In this document: positions 25,750-34,426 of the stretch, in pieces
Layout: each line of letters opens with the position of its first letter
How positions within the stretch are numbered: the stretch's first letter is position 1
DNA from: Parapedobacter defluvii
Lineage (GTDB): Bacteria > Bacteroidota > Bacteroidia > Sphingobacteriales > Sphingobacteriaceae
Direction: 5' to 3'
DNA length: 64,000 nt
Assembly (NCBI RefSeq): GCF_014642075.1
Contig: NZ_BMIK01000002.1
Coordinates: forward strand, 124,001 to 188,000
The notes under the pieces: generated by a model
The model's database searches: none
What the model saw: only the letters and a program-made list of their open reading frames with translations
Told to the model about the DNA's origin: nothing
Program-made: the position numbers and the translations under genes

Positions 25750-27542
25750 ATCCAGATCTTCCCAAGGCGCTGCTGTTCCGGTGTCGCGTTAACCAATGGG
25801 ACGATGCCAAATGAACCCCGGGTGTCTTTGGTGAGGGTAATCGTAAGTTCCCGTATTTTTCCATCTCTTGCCACCAGCACCTGAAGTGCATCTCCGATAG
25901 CCGCCGTTTGCAACACACGGTTTAATTCCTTGCCGTTAGCATCCAGTCGCTCGCCATTGATGGCAATAATTTCATCCCGGACATTAATGCCTCCGTCCCA
26001 TGCACCGGTACCGCGGCTTACGCCGGTAACCAATACACGGCCGTCTGAGGCTGAAGTAGTGATACCTAAATCGGGCAATTCGCGTCCTTCGTTGTAGTCG
26101 ATCACTTCGTAGCCAACGGCCTTCAGGTAGCGGTTGTAGTCCAACGATCCCGGCGTATAGGCCGCATCAAAAATATCCGATACGGACGTTCCGGCAATTT
26201 GTTCGATCAATGTTTGAAGCTCTTGCTCACGGAACCCCCTTTTTTGCTGTACATAGAAGGTTTCATAGGCAGCTTTCAATACATCGTCGAGCCGCTTTTC
26301 ACCGTTAGTTGCCGCGAGGATCTTGAGGTCCAGCATCAGGGCGAGCAAGGCGCCTTTGTTGTAGTAGGAAATACTTGTATTGGCTGAGTTTTCATCCGGG
26401 CGGTAATATTTGATCCAGGCATCGAAGCTGGCAGATGCCGCCGACTGCACCTGGTTTCCTGCACGGTTTTCAATGGTGTTGATGTCGCTGCCCAACGCTT
26501 GCAGATAACTGTTCTCGCTGAGGAAACCGCAGCGTCTGAGCAAGAGGTTGTCAAAATACGCCGTGAATCCCTCCATGATCCATAAGGAGGTTGTATAATT
26601 TTCAACATCGTAGTCAAAGGGGCCGAGTTCAATGGGACGGAGCCGCTTAACGTGCCATAAATGGAAATATTCGTGCGCTACGAGCCCAAGAAAACCGACG
26701 TATGACCGCTCATTTTGGTAGCCGTTGCGGCTGGCGCCCAGCACGGTTGAATTGAGGTGTTCCAAACCGCCACCGCCCGACTGATAGTTGTGCACGATGA
26801 ATACATAACGTTTGTTGGGATTTACACCGAAGATACGCGTAGCTTCTTCCACAATGGAGGCACAGTCCTTCTTTAGCCGATCCGAGTCGTAATTGCCTCC
26901 ACCCACCATGGCGATTTCGTGGAGTACACCGGCCGCTTCAAATGTGAACACATCCTGATTCCCCACTTCAATCGGCGAATCAAACAGGATGTCGAAATCA
27001 GCGGCATGATACGTTCCCGGTTTTCCGTCGACAGGGGCAAGGCCAGTGGAGATTTTAGACCAGGAGACATATGGAAGGATGGTCACATCCACCGGAAGTT
27101 CGAGGAACCCGTCTACATATAGGAAAGTACCCGCGGGAGATAGAAAAGCATGACTGTCATCGATGAAATTAGTGCGTACCGACACTTCGAAGCCATATAC
27201 CCGGTATTGGACGGTTAGGGCACTTTTTTTTCCCGAGTTGATCCGCCATGTATTCTTATTGATTTTCTCTGTGGCAAGCGGCGCATGATCCCCGCTAAAT
27301 GCTACCAAGCCTTCCACATTTTTTGCGTATTCACGCACCAGGTATGAGCCGGGAGTCCAAACGGGCATCTTTACGTCGATGAAATCACGCTGGATATTTT
27401 CAATTTTCATGGTGATTTCGACATAATGGGCCTGAGGTTCTTTAAAAGAAACTTCAAAATGAATGCTGGGCTGGGATACAGCGAAAGCGGAAGACACTGC
27501 GGTTGTCATTAGAATAAATAAGAAGATACGGACTCTTTTCAT
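25737..27542 (-). CDS. M61-family metallopeptidase with PDZ domain (glycyl aminopeptidase-like)
   Basis: 601 residues with a signal peptide (cleavage near AFAVSQ, residue about 23), so periplasmic. An N-terminal M61 domain precedes the catalytic domain with zinc motif HEYFH at 290-294 (Glu291 catalytic), followed by LWHVKRLRP. A second conserved block is LWIMEGFTAYFDNLLLRR, with the Glu acting as third ligand. Around residues 480-590 a PDZ domain (VTGVSRGTGAWDGGINVRDEIIAINGERL) follows. Characterised relatives remove N-terminal Gly or Ala from peptides. The last residues GGR and the stop codon fall inside the heptad array, so the array has set the C terminus. It follows the SDR gene by 9 bp. 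Confidence 0.92.
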   Translation of the reverse strand: MKRVRIFLFILMTTAVSSAFAVSQPSIHFEVSFKEPQAHYVEITMKIENIQRDFIDVKMPVWTPGSYLVREYAKNVEGLVAFSGDHAPLATEKINKNTWRINSGKKSALTVQYRVYGFEVSVRTNFIDDSHAFLSPAGTFLYVDGFLELPVDVTILPYVSWSKISTGLAPVDGKPGTYHAADFDILFDSPIEVGNQDVFTFEAAGVLHEIAMVGGGNYDSDRLKKDCASIVEEATRIFGVNPNKRYVFIVHNYQSGGGGLEHLNSTVLGASRNGYQNERSYVGFLGLVAHEYFHLWHVKRLRPIELGPFDYDVENYTTSLWIMEGFTAYFDNLLLRRCGFLSENSYLQALGSDINTIENRAGNQVQSAASASFDAWIKYYRPDENSANTSISYYNKGALLALMLDLKILAATNGEKRLDDVLKAAYETFYVQQKRGFREQELQTLIEQIAGTSVSDIFDAAYTPGSLDYNRYLKAVGYEVIDYNEGRELPDLGITTSASDGRVLVTGVSRGTGAWDGGINVRDEIIAINGERLDANGKELNRVLQTAAIGDALQVLVARDGKIRELTITLTKDTRGSFGIVPLVNATPEQQRLGKIWIGGR

Positions 27543-27551
27543 GATTATATT

Positions 27552-28316
27552 TCAATTCTCCCTTACGGTTAACGTGGCGCTGGCCTGTGCCGTAGGCATG
27601 ATGACCAGGTCATTGATGTTAACATGTTTCGGCCGGGAGGCAGCGAACCATACAGCCTCGGCGATATCGTCGGCTACTAGGGGTTCAAGATTTTTGTAGA
27701 CGGCGGATGCACGGTCTCTGTCGCCCTTGAAGCGGACAATGGAAAACTCCGTCTCCACCATGCCGGGATGGATGGCCGTTACCTTGATGTGCTTGTCCAG
27801 CAGATCAATACGCATGCCCTTGGTCAGTGCATCCACCGCATGTTTGGTGGCGCAATACACATTGCCATTGGGATACACTTCCTTAGCAGCAATGGAGCCG
27901 ATGTTGATGATGTGTCCCTCGCCACGTGCCGCCATAATCGGTGCTACGGCACGCGTCACATAAAGAAGTCCCTTGATGTTGGTGTCGATCATTCGGTCCC
28001 AGTCGCCAATGTCACCTTCGTGAATGGGATCCAGTCCTTGGCTTAAGCCCGCATTGTTGACTAGTATATCTACCTGCTGCCATTCACCCGGTAGGTTACT
28101 AAAAGTAGAAAATACCTCATCAGCATTGCGTACATCGAGTGCAAGGAGATGGGTTTTGATGCCATGTGCACGGGTTAGCCGGTCCGAAATTTCTGATAAG
28201 CGGTCAATACGGCGTGCCGCAAGCAATAGATCATACCCCTCACGGGCAAATACGGAAGCACAGGCTTCTCCGATGCCTGCACTGGCTCCTGTAACGAAAG
28301 CTTTTTTCTTAGACAT
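27552..28316 (-). CDS. Short-chain dehydrogenase/reductase, YdfG-like
   Basis: 254-residue classical SDR. The cofactor motif TGASAGIG is at residues 9-16, then NNAG, the Ser of NIGSIAAKEV and the catalytic YCATK. LLAARRIDRL after beta strand 2 favours NADP(H). The general shape resembles YdfG-type L-allo-threonine/3-hydroxy-acid dehydrogenases, but the substrate is not readable. ATG 28316 gives the family start MSKKKAFVTG. An in-frame ATG 21 bp earlier comes from the heptad array 28313-28347, which contains the true start codon too. It is the first gene of a pair with M61. Confidence 0.9.
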   Translation of the reverse strand: MSKKKAFVTGASAGIGEACASVFAREGYDLLLAARRIDRLSEISDRLTRAHGIKTHLLALDVRNADEVFSTFSNLPGEWQQVDILVNNAGLSQGLDPIHEGDIGDWDRMIDTNIKGLLYVTRAVAPIMAARGEGHIINIGSIAAKEVYPNGNVYCATKHAVDALTKGMRIDLLDKHIKVTAIHPGMVETEFSIVRFKGDRDRASAVYKNLEPLVADDIAEAVWFAASRPKHVNINDLVIMPTAQASATLTVREN

Positions 28317-28347
28317 GAGATTTGAGATTTGAGACATGAGACATTAG
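28313..28347. repeat. Five-unit heptamer array holding the SDR start codon
   Basis: 35 bp split into ACATGAG, ATTTGAG, ATTTGAG, ACATGAG, ACATTAG. On the minus strand the units CTCATGT each offer an ATG. Two of these (28316 and 28337) are 21 bp, exactly three units, apart and so in the same frame. The array covers the expected leader and ribosome-binding region of the SDR gene. Confidence 0.85.
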
Positions 28348-28397
28348 CTAAGGGACACTGGATATTAAATTTAGTCACTCATTTTCAAACGACAAGA

Positions 28398-29168
28398 TTA
28401 TTCGAAAAACAGACTGATCTGTAAATTCCGCAACATCAGTCTATCGATCGGACGATTATACATGTTGGGTTCCCGACTATCCAATAAATTGCCAATACTT
28501 TGCACCCACCGGATTTCGGGAGACATCTTGAAGAAATCAAAATAGAGGTCAAAGCCAATACCGGCTTCATATGAAAAGTAACCGGGCTTGGTTTTTAAAT
28601 GTTTTTCCGTTCCTGTTTTTTTTGAGTCGTCAATGGCTTTGCTGGATAGTACGTTAACGGAGTATTTGCCTCCGCCGATCAGATAGCCCCGGTAATTACC
28701 TTTGCGGTCTGACTTGAATTTGAAAAGGAGTGGAAGGTCAATGTAGGAAGCACGGACTTGAACTTCTAATTCACGCTTGTGTGGATTGATATAGTAGGGA
28801 GTATATTCATAATTAACCATTTTATTAGAAAAAACTAAAGAGGGAGCAAATCTGATATTGGTGTTTTCAGTTAGTTTAATATCTGCTAACAGACCCAATC
28901 CCACACCACTGGAAAACGGAGAATATACACCATATAGGGAGTCTGCGGAAAATGAACTATTGGGATAATCGGAATATGGAGCCTGCCAATCGGGTTTCAG
29001 CGTGATTTTATAGTCGGCATTGATATAGTGGAAACTAAAGCCGAAATGCAGGGGTTCATCGTCTACGCCACCTCCCCACCGCTGGAACCTTTGCTGGGCG
29101 GGGGAGGGAAGAGCCATCAGCAGCAGGGCCGTAATGCTCAATGCCAATATCAGGCGCACCGTGTTCAT
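28398..29168 (-). CDS. porT: PorT-family outer-membrane protein
   Basis: 256 residues with a signal peptide (cleavage near SPAQQ, residue about 25) and a barrel-like sequence of alternating strands, ending LQISLFFE. Its length, the segment IRFAPSLVFSNKMVNYEY, and the location directly after ubiE fit PorT, a component or assembly factor of the type IX (Por) secretion system of Bacteroidota. ATG 29168 overlaps the ubiE stop as ATGA, which fixes the start and indicates coupling. The barrel-family sequence alone is weak; position supports the name. No other Por/Gld gene lies in the window. Confidence 0.8.
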   Translation of the reverse strand: MNTVRLILALSITALLLMALPSPAQQRFQRWGGGVDDEPLHFGFSFHYINADYKITLKPDWQAPYSDYPNSSFSADSLYGVYSPFSSGVGLGLLADIKLTENTNIRFAPSLVFSNKMVNYEYTPYYINPHKRELEVQVRASYIDLPLLFKFKSDRKGNYRGYLIGGGKYSVNVLSSKAIDDSKKTGTEKHLKTKPGYFSYEAGIGFDLYFDFFKMSPEIRWVQSIGNLLDSREPNMYNRPIDRLMLRNLQISLFFE

Positions 29169-29902
29169 TTGGTGCCGATGTAGAGGGTGCAAATGCCAAA
29201 TGTTTGCGGACGGCATTCCGTCTGGCTGAATCCGACACGGTGGAGAATATCGGTAAACCGTTGCCCATCCGGGAACTGAGCAACAGACTCGGGCAGGTAG
29301 CTGTAGGCACGATGGTCCTTTGAAAACACTTTGCCAATGCGGGGCGTGATGTGATTGAAGTAAAAGTGGTATAGCTGCTTTACGGGAAACCTTTTCGGTT
29401 TCGAAAATTCGAGGATAACCGCTTTGCCACCGGGTTTCAGTACCCGGCAGATATCAGCGAGGCCCTTTTCGAGGTTTTCGAAATTGCGGACACCAAAAGC
29501 GACCGTTACGGCATCAAATGTATCGGCTGCAAAAGGAAGATTTTCCGAATCGCCCAATACGACTTCAAACCGGTCTCCCAGGTTCTTTTTTGTTATTTTT
29601 TCTTTTGCAACATCCAGCATGCCCTGTGAAATGTCAACGCCAATGATCTTCCGGGGATTCAGCATACGGAGGGCTTCCAATGCAAAATCACCAGTGCCTG
29701 TGGCAACATCCAACAAATACTGCGGCTGGGAGGCTTTTAATGTGCGGATTGCCTTTTTCCGCCAGATAATATCAATCCCCAATGACAGGAAATGGTTTAG
29801 GAAATCATAGGTGCCTGATATGTTGTCAAACATATCGGCCACCTGCTGCTTCTTGTCTGCGTCGTTGTCGTTATAGGGCTTTACTGTTTCCGATGTCGCC
29901 AT
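29165..29902 (-). CDS. ubiE: Demethylmenaquinone methyltransferase (UbiE/MenG)
   Basis: 245-residue SAM-dependent C-methyltransferase for the last step of menaquinone synthesis. Family motifs are FDNISGTYDFLNHFLSLGID near the N terminus, the SAM-binding LLDVATGTGDFALEA, VTVAFGVRNFENLEKGL, and LKPGGKAVILEFSKP. ATG 29902 (MATSETVKPYND) is chosen over a GTG at 29938. The choice is supported by a near-perfect promoter whose -7 box ends 6 bp before this ATG, which would cut off the longer form. It overlaps porT by 4 bp. Confidence 0.95.
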   Translation of the reverse strand: MATSETVKPYNDNDADKKQQVADMFDNISGTYDFLNHFLSLGIDIIWRKKAIRTLKASQPQYLLDVATGTGDFALEALRMLNPRKIIGVDISQGMLDVAKEKITKKNLGDRFEVVLGDSENLPFAADTFDAVTVAFGVRNFENLEKGLADICRVLKPGGKAVILEFSKPKRFPVKQLYHFYFNHITPRIGKVFSKDHRAYSYLPESVAQFPDGQRFTDILHRVGFSQTECRPQTFGICTLYIGTK

Positions 29903-29908
29903 GGAAGG

Positions 29909-29940
29909 CAAAGATAAGATTTCCGATTTTAGTTTCACAA
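29909..29940 (-). promoter_or_regulatory. Predicted promoter of ubiE-porT, leaderless type
   Basis: On the minus strand TTGT (29940-29937), a 20-bp spacer and TATCTTTG (29916-29909), a perfect TAnnTTTG. The box ends 6 bp before the A of the ubiE ATG, so the predicted transcript begins at or next to the start codon. Confidence 0.6.
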
Positions 29941-30264
29941 CCTGAGTACCCTTGTTAAGTAATTGTTAACGATTTTTGCGCTATGGATTGATAATCAATT
30001 GATATCAAATTGATCGGGTCCGAATATCTTTTTTGGCCGGGTGTTTTTGATTCTTATTTCATATATTAACAGTTTGTAAAGTTGTTAACACTTGCTTAAG
30101 GTGTTGTGTCTCAGCATCCATTTTATTTTTTTAACATTTTTTGCACAGTTGATGTTAATAACGTATCTTGCTAATTATGCTTGTGTCAGGCGGAAAGGAT
30201 TTGTGAAAAATGTGTTGTGAAAAGGCTGTTCAGAACTTGTCTGCGTGTGGCTGTCAAAAATCCC

Positions 30265-30272
30265 TACATTTG
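30265..30272 (+). promoter_or_regulatory. Candidate -7 box for dnaB
   Basis: TACATTTG matches TAnnTTTG exactly. No clear TTTG lies 19-21 bp upstream, so only the -7 element is supported. It would give a leader of about 80 nt before the dnaB ATG. Confidence 0.4.
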
Positions 30273-30358
30273 CTCTGCTGGTTTTCGGAGCAGCAACTGG
30301 TGATAAGCCACGGTTTCAATTCTACCTTCATTAGTAACGAATAATATGGTAATGGTAT

Positions 30359-31936
30359 ATGAGTAACGAGAATGAATATGCTTCCAGCCAAACTGTTAAT
30401 TCTTCGCGGGGTACGTTTGCGGATCGGCGTACTCGGTTGAATAATTTGGTAAGCGGATTGGGAAAGTTGCCGCCACAAGCCGTGGATCTGGAGGAAGCGG
30501 TGTTGGGTGCGCTGATGCTGGAGAAAAATGCATTGAGTGAGGTTATTGACATTCTCAAGCCCGAAACCTTCTACGTGGAGGCTCATCAGAAAATTTTTGA
30601 GGCAATTTACAATCTCTTTCAGAAAACTTCCCCCATTGATTTGCTTACCGTGACCGCCGAATTGCGCAAGATGGGGACACTGGAGCTGGTAGGTGGAGCA
30701 TATTACATTACGCAGTTAACCGACCGGGTGGTATCGGCTGCCAATATTGAATATCATGCCCGTATCGTTTCTCAGAAATACATTCAGCGCGAACTTATCA
30801 AGGTGTCTACAGAAATCATCAACAATGCATACGAGGATACAACGGATATCTTCGATCTGATGGACCACGCCGAAAAGAGCCTGTTTGATATTGCGCAAAA
30901 CAACCTGAGACGGGATACCCGGAAAATGGATGATATCATGCGGGAGGCTGTGGAGGCATTGGAAACCCTGCGTGACCGTACCGATGGCCTTACCGGTGTA
31001 CCTTCCGGATTTACCGAACTGGACCGGATGACATCGGGCTGGCAACCTTCTGACCTGGTTATTATCGCAGCCCGCCCGGCGATGGGTAAAACGGCTTTCG
31101 TACTGAGCTGTGCACGCAATGCCGCGGTCGACCACGGTAAACCGGTAGCCGTATTTTCCCTTGAAATGTCGTCCGTGCAGTTGGTGAACCGTTTGATTGC
31201 CGGGGAAACGGAAATCGAGCAGGAAAAACTGCGGAAAGGCAACCTGGCAGACCACGAATGGACACAGCTCCATTCCCGCATCGGAAGGCTAACCCAGGCG
31301 CCGTTGCTGATCGACGATACACCTGCACTCAATATCTTTGAGTTTCGTGCCAAATGCCGCAGGCTTAAGGCCCAATACGATATCCAGATGGTCATTGTGG
31401 ATTACCTACAGTTGATGCATGGCAAGAATGATGGCAAGGGAGGAAACCGCGAACAGGAAATCGGTAGCATTTCCCGTTCCTTAAAGTCGGTTGCAAAAGA
31501 GCTGAACATTCCGGTTCTCGCACTTTCGCAGCTGAGCCGGGCCGTGGAAAGCCGTCCGGGAGGAAGTAAACGCCCGATGCTATCCGATCTGCGTGAATCC
31601 GGCTCCATTGAGCAAGACGCCGACATGGTACTGTTTTTATACCGGCCGGAATATTATGGGCTTACCGAAGACGAAGCCGGGCGTCCTACGGCCGGCGTTG
31701 GAGAAGTCATTATTGCCAAGCACCGGAACGGTGAAACCGGTACAGTACAACTTCGCTTTGTAGGTAAATATGTGAAATTTGCAGACCTGGAAGATGATTT
31801 TTCGTTTGGTAGCGGTGGGCTGCCCGAATCGGGGTCATTTGGATCGGGCATGTCGCCATCTGCCTCGTTCGATTCACCCGGCAGCATCGTCCGGCAGTCG
31901 CGGATGAACGACATGAATGACGATTCGCCGTTTTGA
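30359..31936 (+). CDS. dnaB: Replicative DNA helicase DnaB
   Basis: 525-residue hexameric helicase that unwinds DNA ahead of the fork. The N-terminal domain begins at LPPQAVDLEEAVLGALMLEK (about residues 38-57). A linker leads to a RecA-like C-terminal domain with Walker A ARPAMGKTAFVLS (about 235-247), Walker B MVIVDYLQLM, and LSQLSRAVESRPGGSKRPMLSDLRESGSIEQDAD. No intein interrupts it. A Gly/Ser-rich tail (GSGGLPESGSFGSGMSPS) ends in acidic residues. ATG 30359 is used. It is a single gene; the next gene starts 195 bp later with its own promoter. Confidence 0.97.
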   Translation: MSNENEYASSQTVNSSRGTFADRRTRLNNLVSGLGKLPPQAVDLEEAVLGALMLEKNALSEVIDILKPETFYVEAHQKIFEAIYNLFQKTSPIDLLTVTAELRKMGTLELVGGAYYITQLTDRVVSAANIEYHARIVSQKYIQRELIKVSTEIINNAYEDTTDIFDLMDHAEKSLFDIAQNNLRRDTRKMDDIMREAVEALETLRDRTDGLTGVPSGFTELDRMTSGWQPSDLVIIAARPAMGKTAFVLSCARNAAVDHGKPVAVFSLEMSSVQLVNRLIAGETEIEQEKLRKGNLADHEWTQLHSRIGRLTQAPLLIDDTPALNIFEFRAKCRRLKAQYDIQMVIVDYLQLMHGKNDGKGGNREQEIGSISRSLKSVAKELNIPVLALSQLSRAVESRPGGSKRPMLSDLRESGSIEQDADMVLFLYRPEYYGLTEDEAGRPTAGVGEVIIAKHRNGETGTVQLRFVGKYVKFADLEDDFSFGSGGLPESGSFGSGMSPSASFDSPGSIVRQSRMNDMNDDSPF

Positions 31937-31950
31937 CGCGGCTCACATTA

Positions 31951-32022
31951 GCCACGGATAATAAGAAAAACACGAGTAATTTGATTTGTGTCAATTTCGT
32001 GAAATCCGTGGCAATAAGAAAA
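31951..32022. repeat. Inverted nonamer-phased repeat (CACGGAT family)
   Basis: Perfect 9-bp arms GCCACGGAT (31951-31959) and ATCCGTGGC (32004-32012), with inner arms CACGA (31971-31975) and TCGTG (31997-32001). CACGGATAA and CACGAGTAA sit 18 bp apart and their reverse-complement type units (CGTGAAATC, CGTGGCAAT) 9 bp apart, so the layout is 9-bp phased. Each outer arm is followed by AATAAGAAAAA or a near copy. Lies between dnaB and pcrA. Confidence 0.7.
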
Positions 32023-32063
32023 ATCTATCCCATTATCCCAATCGGCAATTTGTAGTGCCCTCG

Positions 32064-32095
32064 TTTTCGTATCTCGCACCGAATTCGTACCTTTA
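32064..32095 (+). promoter_or_regulatory. Candidate promoter of the pcrA-DUF4290-murA unit
   Basis: TTTT (32064-32067), a 20-bp spacer, then TACCTTTA (32088-32095), seven of eight bases of TAnnTTTG. It predicts transcription from about 32102, a leader of about 30 nt that includes GAGGAAT before the TTG start. Confidence 0.4.
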
Positions 32096-32131
32096 CGCCT
32101 CAATCAGAAACGACAGAAGAGGAATAGGATT

Positions 32132-34402
32132 TTGGATTATTTAGCAGGTTTAAACCCGTCGCAACGGGCCGCAGTGGAACAAACCGAGGGGCCGGTCATG
32201 ATTGTGGCCGGAGCCGGTTCCGGCAAGACGCGCGTAATTACGTATCGGGTGGCCCACTTGGTGCGGCGGGGAGTAGACCCATTCAATATTTTGGTGCTCA
32301 CTTTTACCAACAAGGCTGCCAAGGAAATGCGGGAACGCATTATGAGGGTGGTGGGCGATGAGGCTAAAAATATTTGGATGGGTACCTTTCACTCTGTATT
32401 TGCGAAAATACTGCGTGTGGAAGCGGAGCACATCGGATACCCACGTAATTTCACCATCTATGATACCGACGACAGCAAAAGTCTTATCCGGAGCATCCTC
32501 AAAGAGATGCAACTGGACGACAAGCTGTACAACGCAAGTTTTGTCTATAACCGCATATCATCCGCCAAGAATAACCTAATTTCGGCACAGGAGTACAGCC
32601 GCAACGAACAGATTCAGGCCGAGGATTTTTCCAATGGGCGGGGACAGTTGGGGCAGATTTACCTTACGTATACCCAACGGTGTTATAAAGCAGGTGCGAT
32701 GGACTTTGACGATCTGCTGTTCAAAACCAATGTACTGTTCCGCGAATATCCCGATGTATTGCATAAATACCAGCACAAATTCAAATACTTGATGGTAGAT
32801 GAGTATCAGGATACCAATTTTTCCCAGTACCTCATCGTCCGTAAGCTGGCTGCGATCAATGAAAATATCTGCGTGGTGGGCGACGATGCACAGAGTATCT
32901 ATGCGTTCCGCGGCGCCAATATCCAGAACATTCTCAACTTTGAAAAAGATTACCCGGATCTGAAGGTCTTTAAACTGGAGCAGAACTACCGTTCTACACA
33001 GAATATCGTGAATGCGGCCAACAGCATCATCGCCAACAATAAAAACCAGCTCAAGAAAAATGTGTTTTCGGAGAATGAAACCGGCGAAAAGATTAAAGTA
33101 TGCCGGGCATTCAGCGATAATGAAGAAGGTAAGATTGTAGCGGAAGCCATTGCCCAGGAACGGGCGCTTAACGGTGGAAAGTACCGGGATTTTGCCATTC
33201 TATACCGTACCAATGCACAGTCGAGGGCGATGGAAGAAGCCCTTCGGAAAATCAACATCCCCTATAAGATTTACGGCGGAACCTCGTTTTACCAACGGAA
33301 GGAAATCAAGGACCTGATCGCGTATTTCAGGCTGACATTCAATCCCAATGACGAAGAGGCCATTAAGCGGGTGATTAACTACCCGCGAAGGGGGATCGGG
33401 GATACTACTGTAGACCGTATTCTGATTGCTGCCGATCAACATCAGGTGACACTTTGGGATGTCATCAGTCAGGCATCCACCTATCTGGATGGAAGAAGCG
33501 CCGGGCCGGTAGGTATATTTGCTACCATGATACAGGGTTTTCAGGTAGTAGCTAAAGGCCATTCGGCATTTGATGCCGCCATGCACATCGCGCAGCATTC
33601 AGGTATCTTAAAGAACCTGTATGAAGACAAATCGGTGGAAGGACTGAGCCGCTATGAAAATATTCAGGAATTGCTCAACGGGATCAAGGAATTCAGCGAA
33701 CGGGAAGACATTGAAGAGAAGGGACTGGATGTATTTATGCAGGATGTGGCGTTGCTGACCAACGATGACAACGACAAAGATCCCAATGCCGATACCGTGT
33801 CGCTTATGACCATCCATTCTTCGAAAGGACTGGAATTTCCACACGTGTTCATCGTAGGACTGGAAGAAAATTTGTTTCCCTCACAGCTGTCACTCAATTC
33901 GCGCAGTGAATTGGAAGAAGAGCGGCGGCTGTTTTATGTAGCGGTGACACGCGCCGAGAAGAAACTGACACTCAGCTACGCGACATCGCGGTACCGTTGG
34001 GGGACATTGAATAATTGCGAGCCCAGCCGGTTCCTGGATGAGTTGAACCCTGCTTACCTTGAATTGGATTTCAAGCCGCGGACTGTACCTGAAAGTACGG
34101 CTTCCTTTGCAGACGAACGCCAAGCTTGGGGGCAGCGTGATGTCTTTACCAAACCAAAACCCAAAGTACCCCCGAAGACCACAGCGATTCTGCCTAAGGC
34201 ACATACACCTACCCCTGGATTTACGCCTTCGGATACCAGCAACCTGCAGGTAGGTATGGAAGTGGAGCACGAACGGTTCGGATTTGGAAAAGTGATCAAC
34301 CTGGAAGGAAGTAAAAATGAGATAAAAGCAACTATTTTCTTCCGGGAATTGGGACAGAAGCAATTGTTGCTTAAATTTGCCAAATTGAGGATCGTGGGGT
34401 GA
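32132..34402 (+). CDS. pcrA: UvrD/PcrA-type superfamily 1 DNA helicase, TTG start
   Basis: 756-residue 3'-5' helicase for repair and for clearing the replication path. It shows YLAGLNPSQRAAVEQTEGP with motif Ia AGAGSGKTRVITYRVAHLV (Walker A), LTFTNKAAKEMRERI, YLMVDEYQDTNFSQY (Walker B), GDDAQSIYAFRGANI, LEQNYRSTQNIV, TIHSSKGLEFPHVFI and VAVTRAEKKLTLS. A C-terminal Tudor-like PcrA tail (LQVGMEVEHERFGFGKVINLEG) closes the protein. The start is TTG 32132, preceded by GAGGAAT at good distance; the next ATG would remove motif Ia. It is followed by DUF4290 after 24 bp. Confidence 0.96.
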   Translation: MDYLAGLNPSQRAAVEQTEGPVMIVAGAGSGKTRVITYRVAHLVRRGVDPFNILVLTFTNKAAKEMRERIMRVVGDEAKNIWMGTFHSVFAKILRVEAEHIGYPRNFTIYDTDDSKSLIRSILKEMQLDDKLYNASFVYNRISSAKNNLISAQEYSRNEQIQAEDFSNGRGQLGQIYLTYTQRCYKAGAMDFDDLLFKTNVLFREYPDVLHKYQHKFKYLMVDEYQDTNFSQYLIVRKLAAINENICVVGDDAQSIYAFRGANIQNILNFEKDYPDLKVFKLEQNYRSTQNIVNAANSIIANNKNQLKKNVFSENETGEKIKVCRAFSDNEEGKIVAEAIAQERALNGGKYRDFAILYRTNAQSRAMEEALRKINIPYKIYGGTSFYQRKEIKDLIAYFRLTFNPNDEEAIKRVINYPRRGIGDTTVDRILIAADQHQVTLWDVISQASTYLDGRSAGPVGIFATMIQGFQVVAKGHSAFDAAMHIAQHSGILKNLYEDKSVEGLSRYENIQELLNGIKEFSEREDIEEKGLDVFMQDVALLTNDDNDKDPNADTVSLMTIHSSKGLEFPHVFIVGLEENLFPSQLSLNSRSELEEERRLFYVAVTRAEKKLTLSYATSRYRWGTLNNCEPSRFLDELNPAYLELDFKPRTVPESTASFADERQAWGQRDVFTKPKPKVPPKTTAILPKAHTPTPGFTPSDTSNLQVGMEVEHERFGFGKVINLEGSKNEIKATIFFRELGQKQLLLKFAKLRIVG

Positions 34403-34426
34403 GCATAAATGCACAGATAAAAAGTT

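Larger units (their letters stand above)
29903..30358. other. 456-bp AT-rich divergent spacer between ubiE and dnaB
   Basis: No gene is supported. It holds the ubiE promoter (29909-29940) on the minus strand and a probable dnaB promoter (30265-30272). The middle, about 29950-30170, is very AT-rich with several GTTAAC and TTAACA words but no TTATCCACA-type DnaA boxes. A 6-bp stem (30272-30277 with 30286-30291) lies in the predicted dnaB leader. Confidence 0.5.

Noticed and set aside
29950-30200. Replication origin near dnaB
   Set aside because: AT-rich with GTTAAC words, but no cluster of TTATCCACA-like DnaA boxes and no dnaA or dnaN gene nearby.
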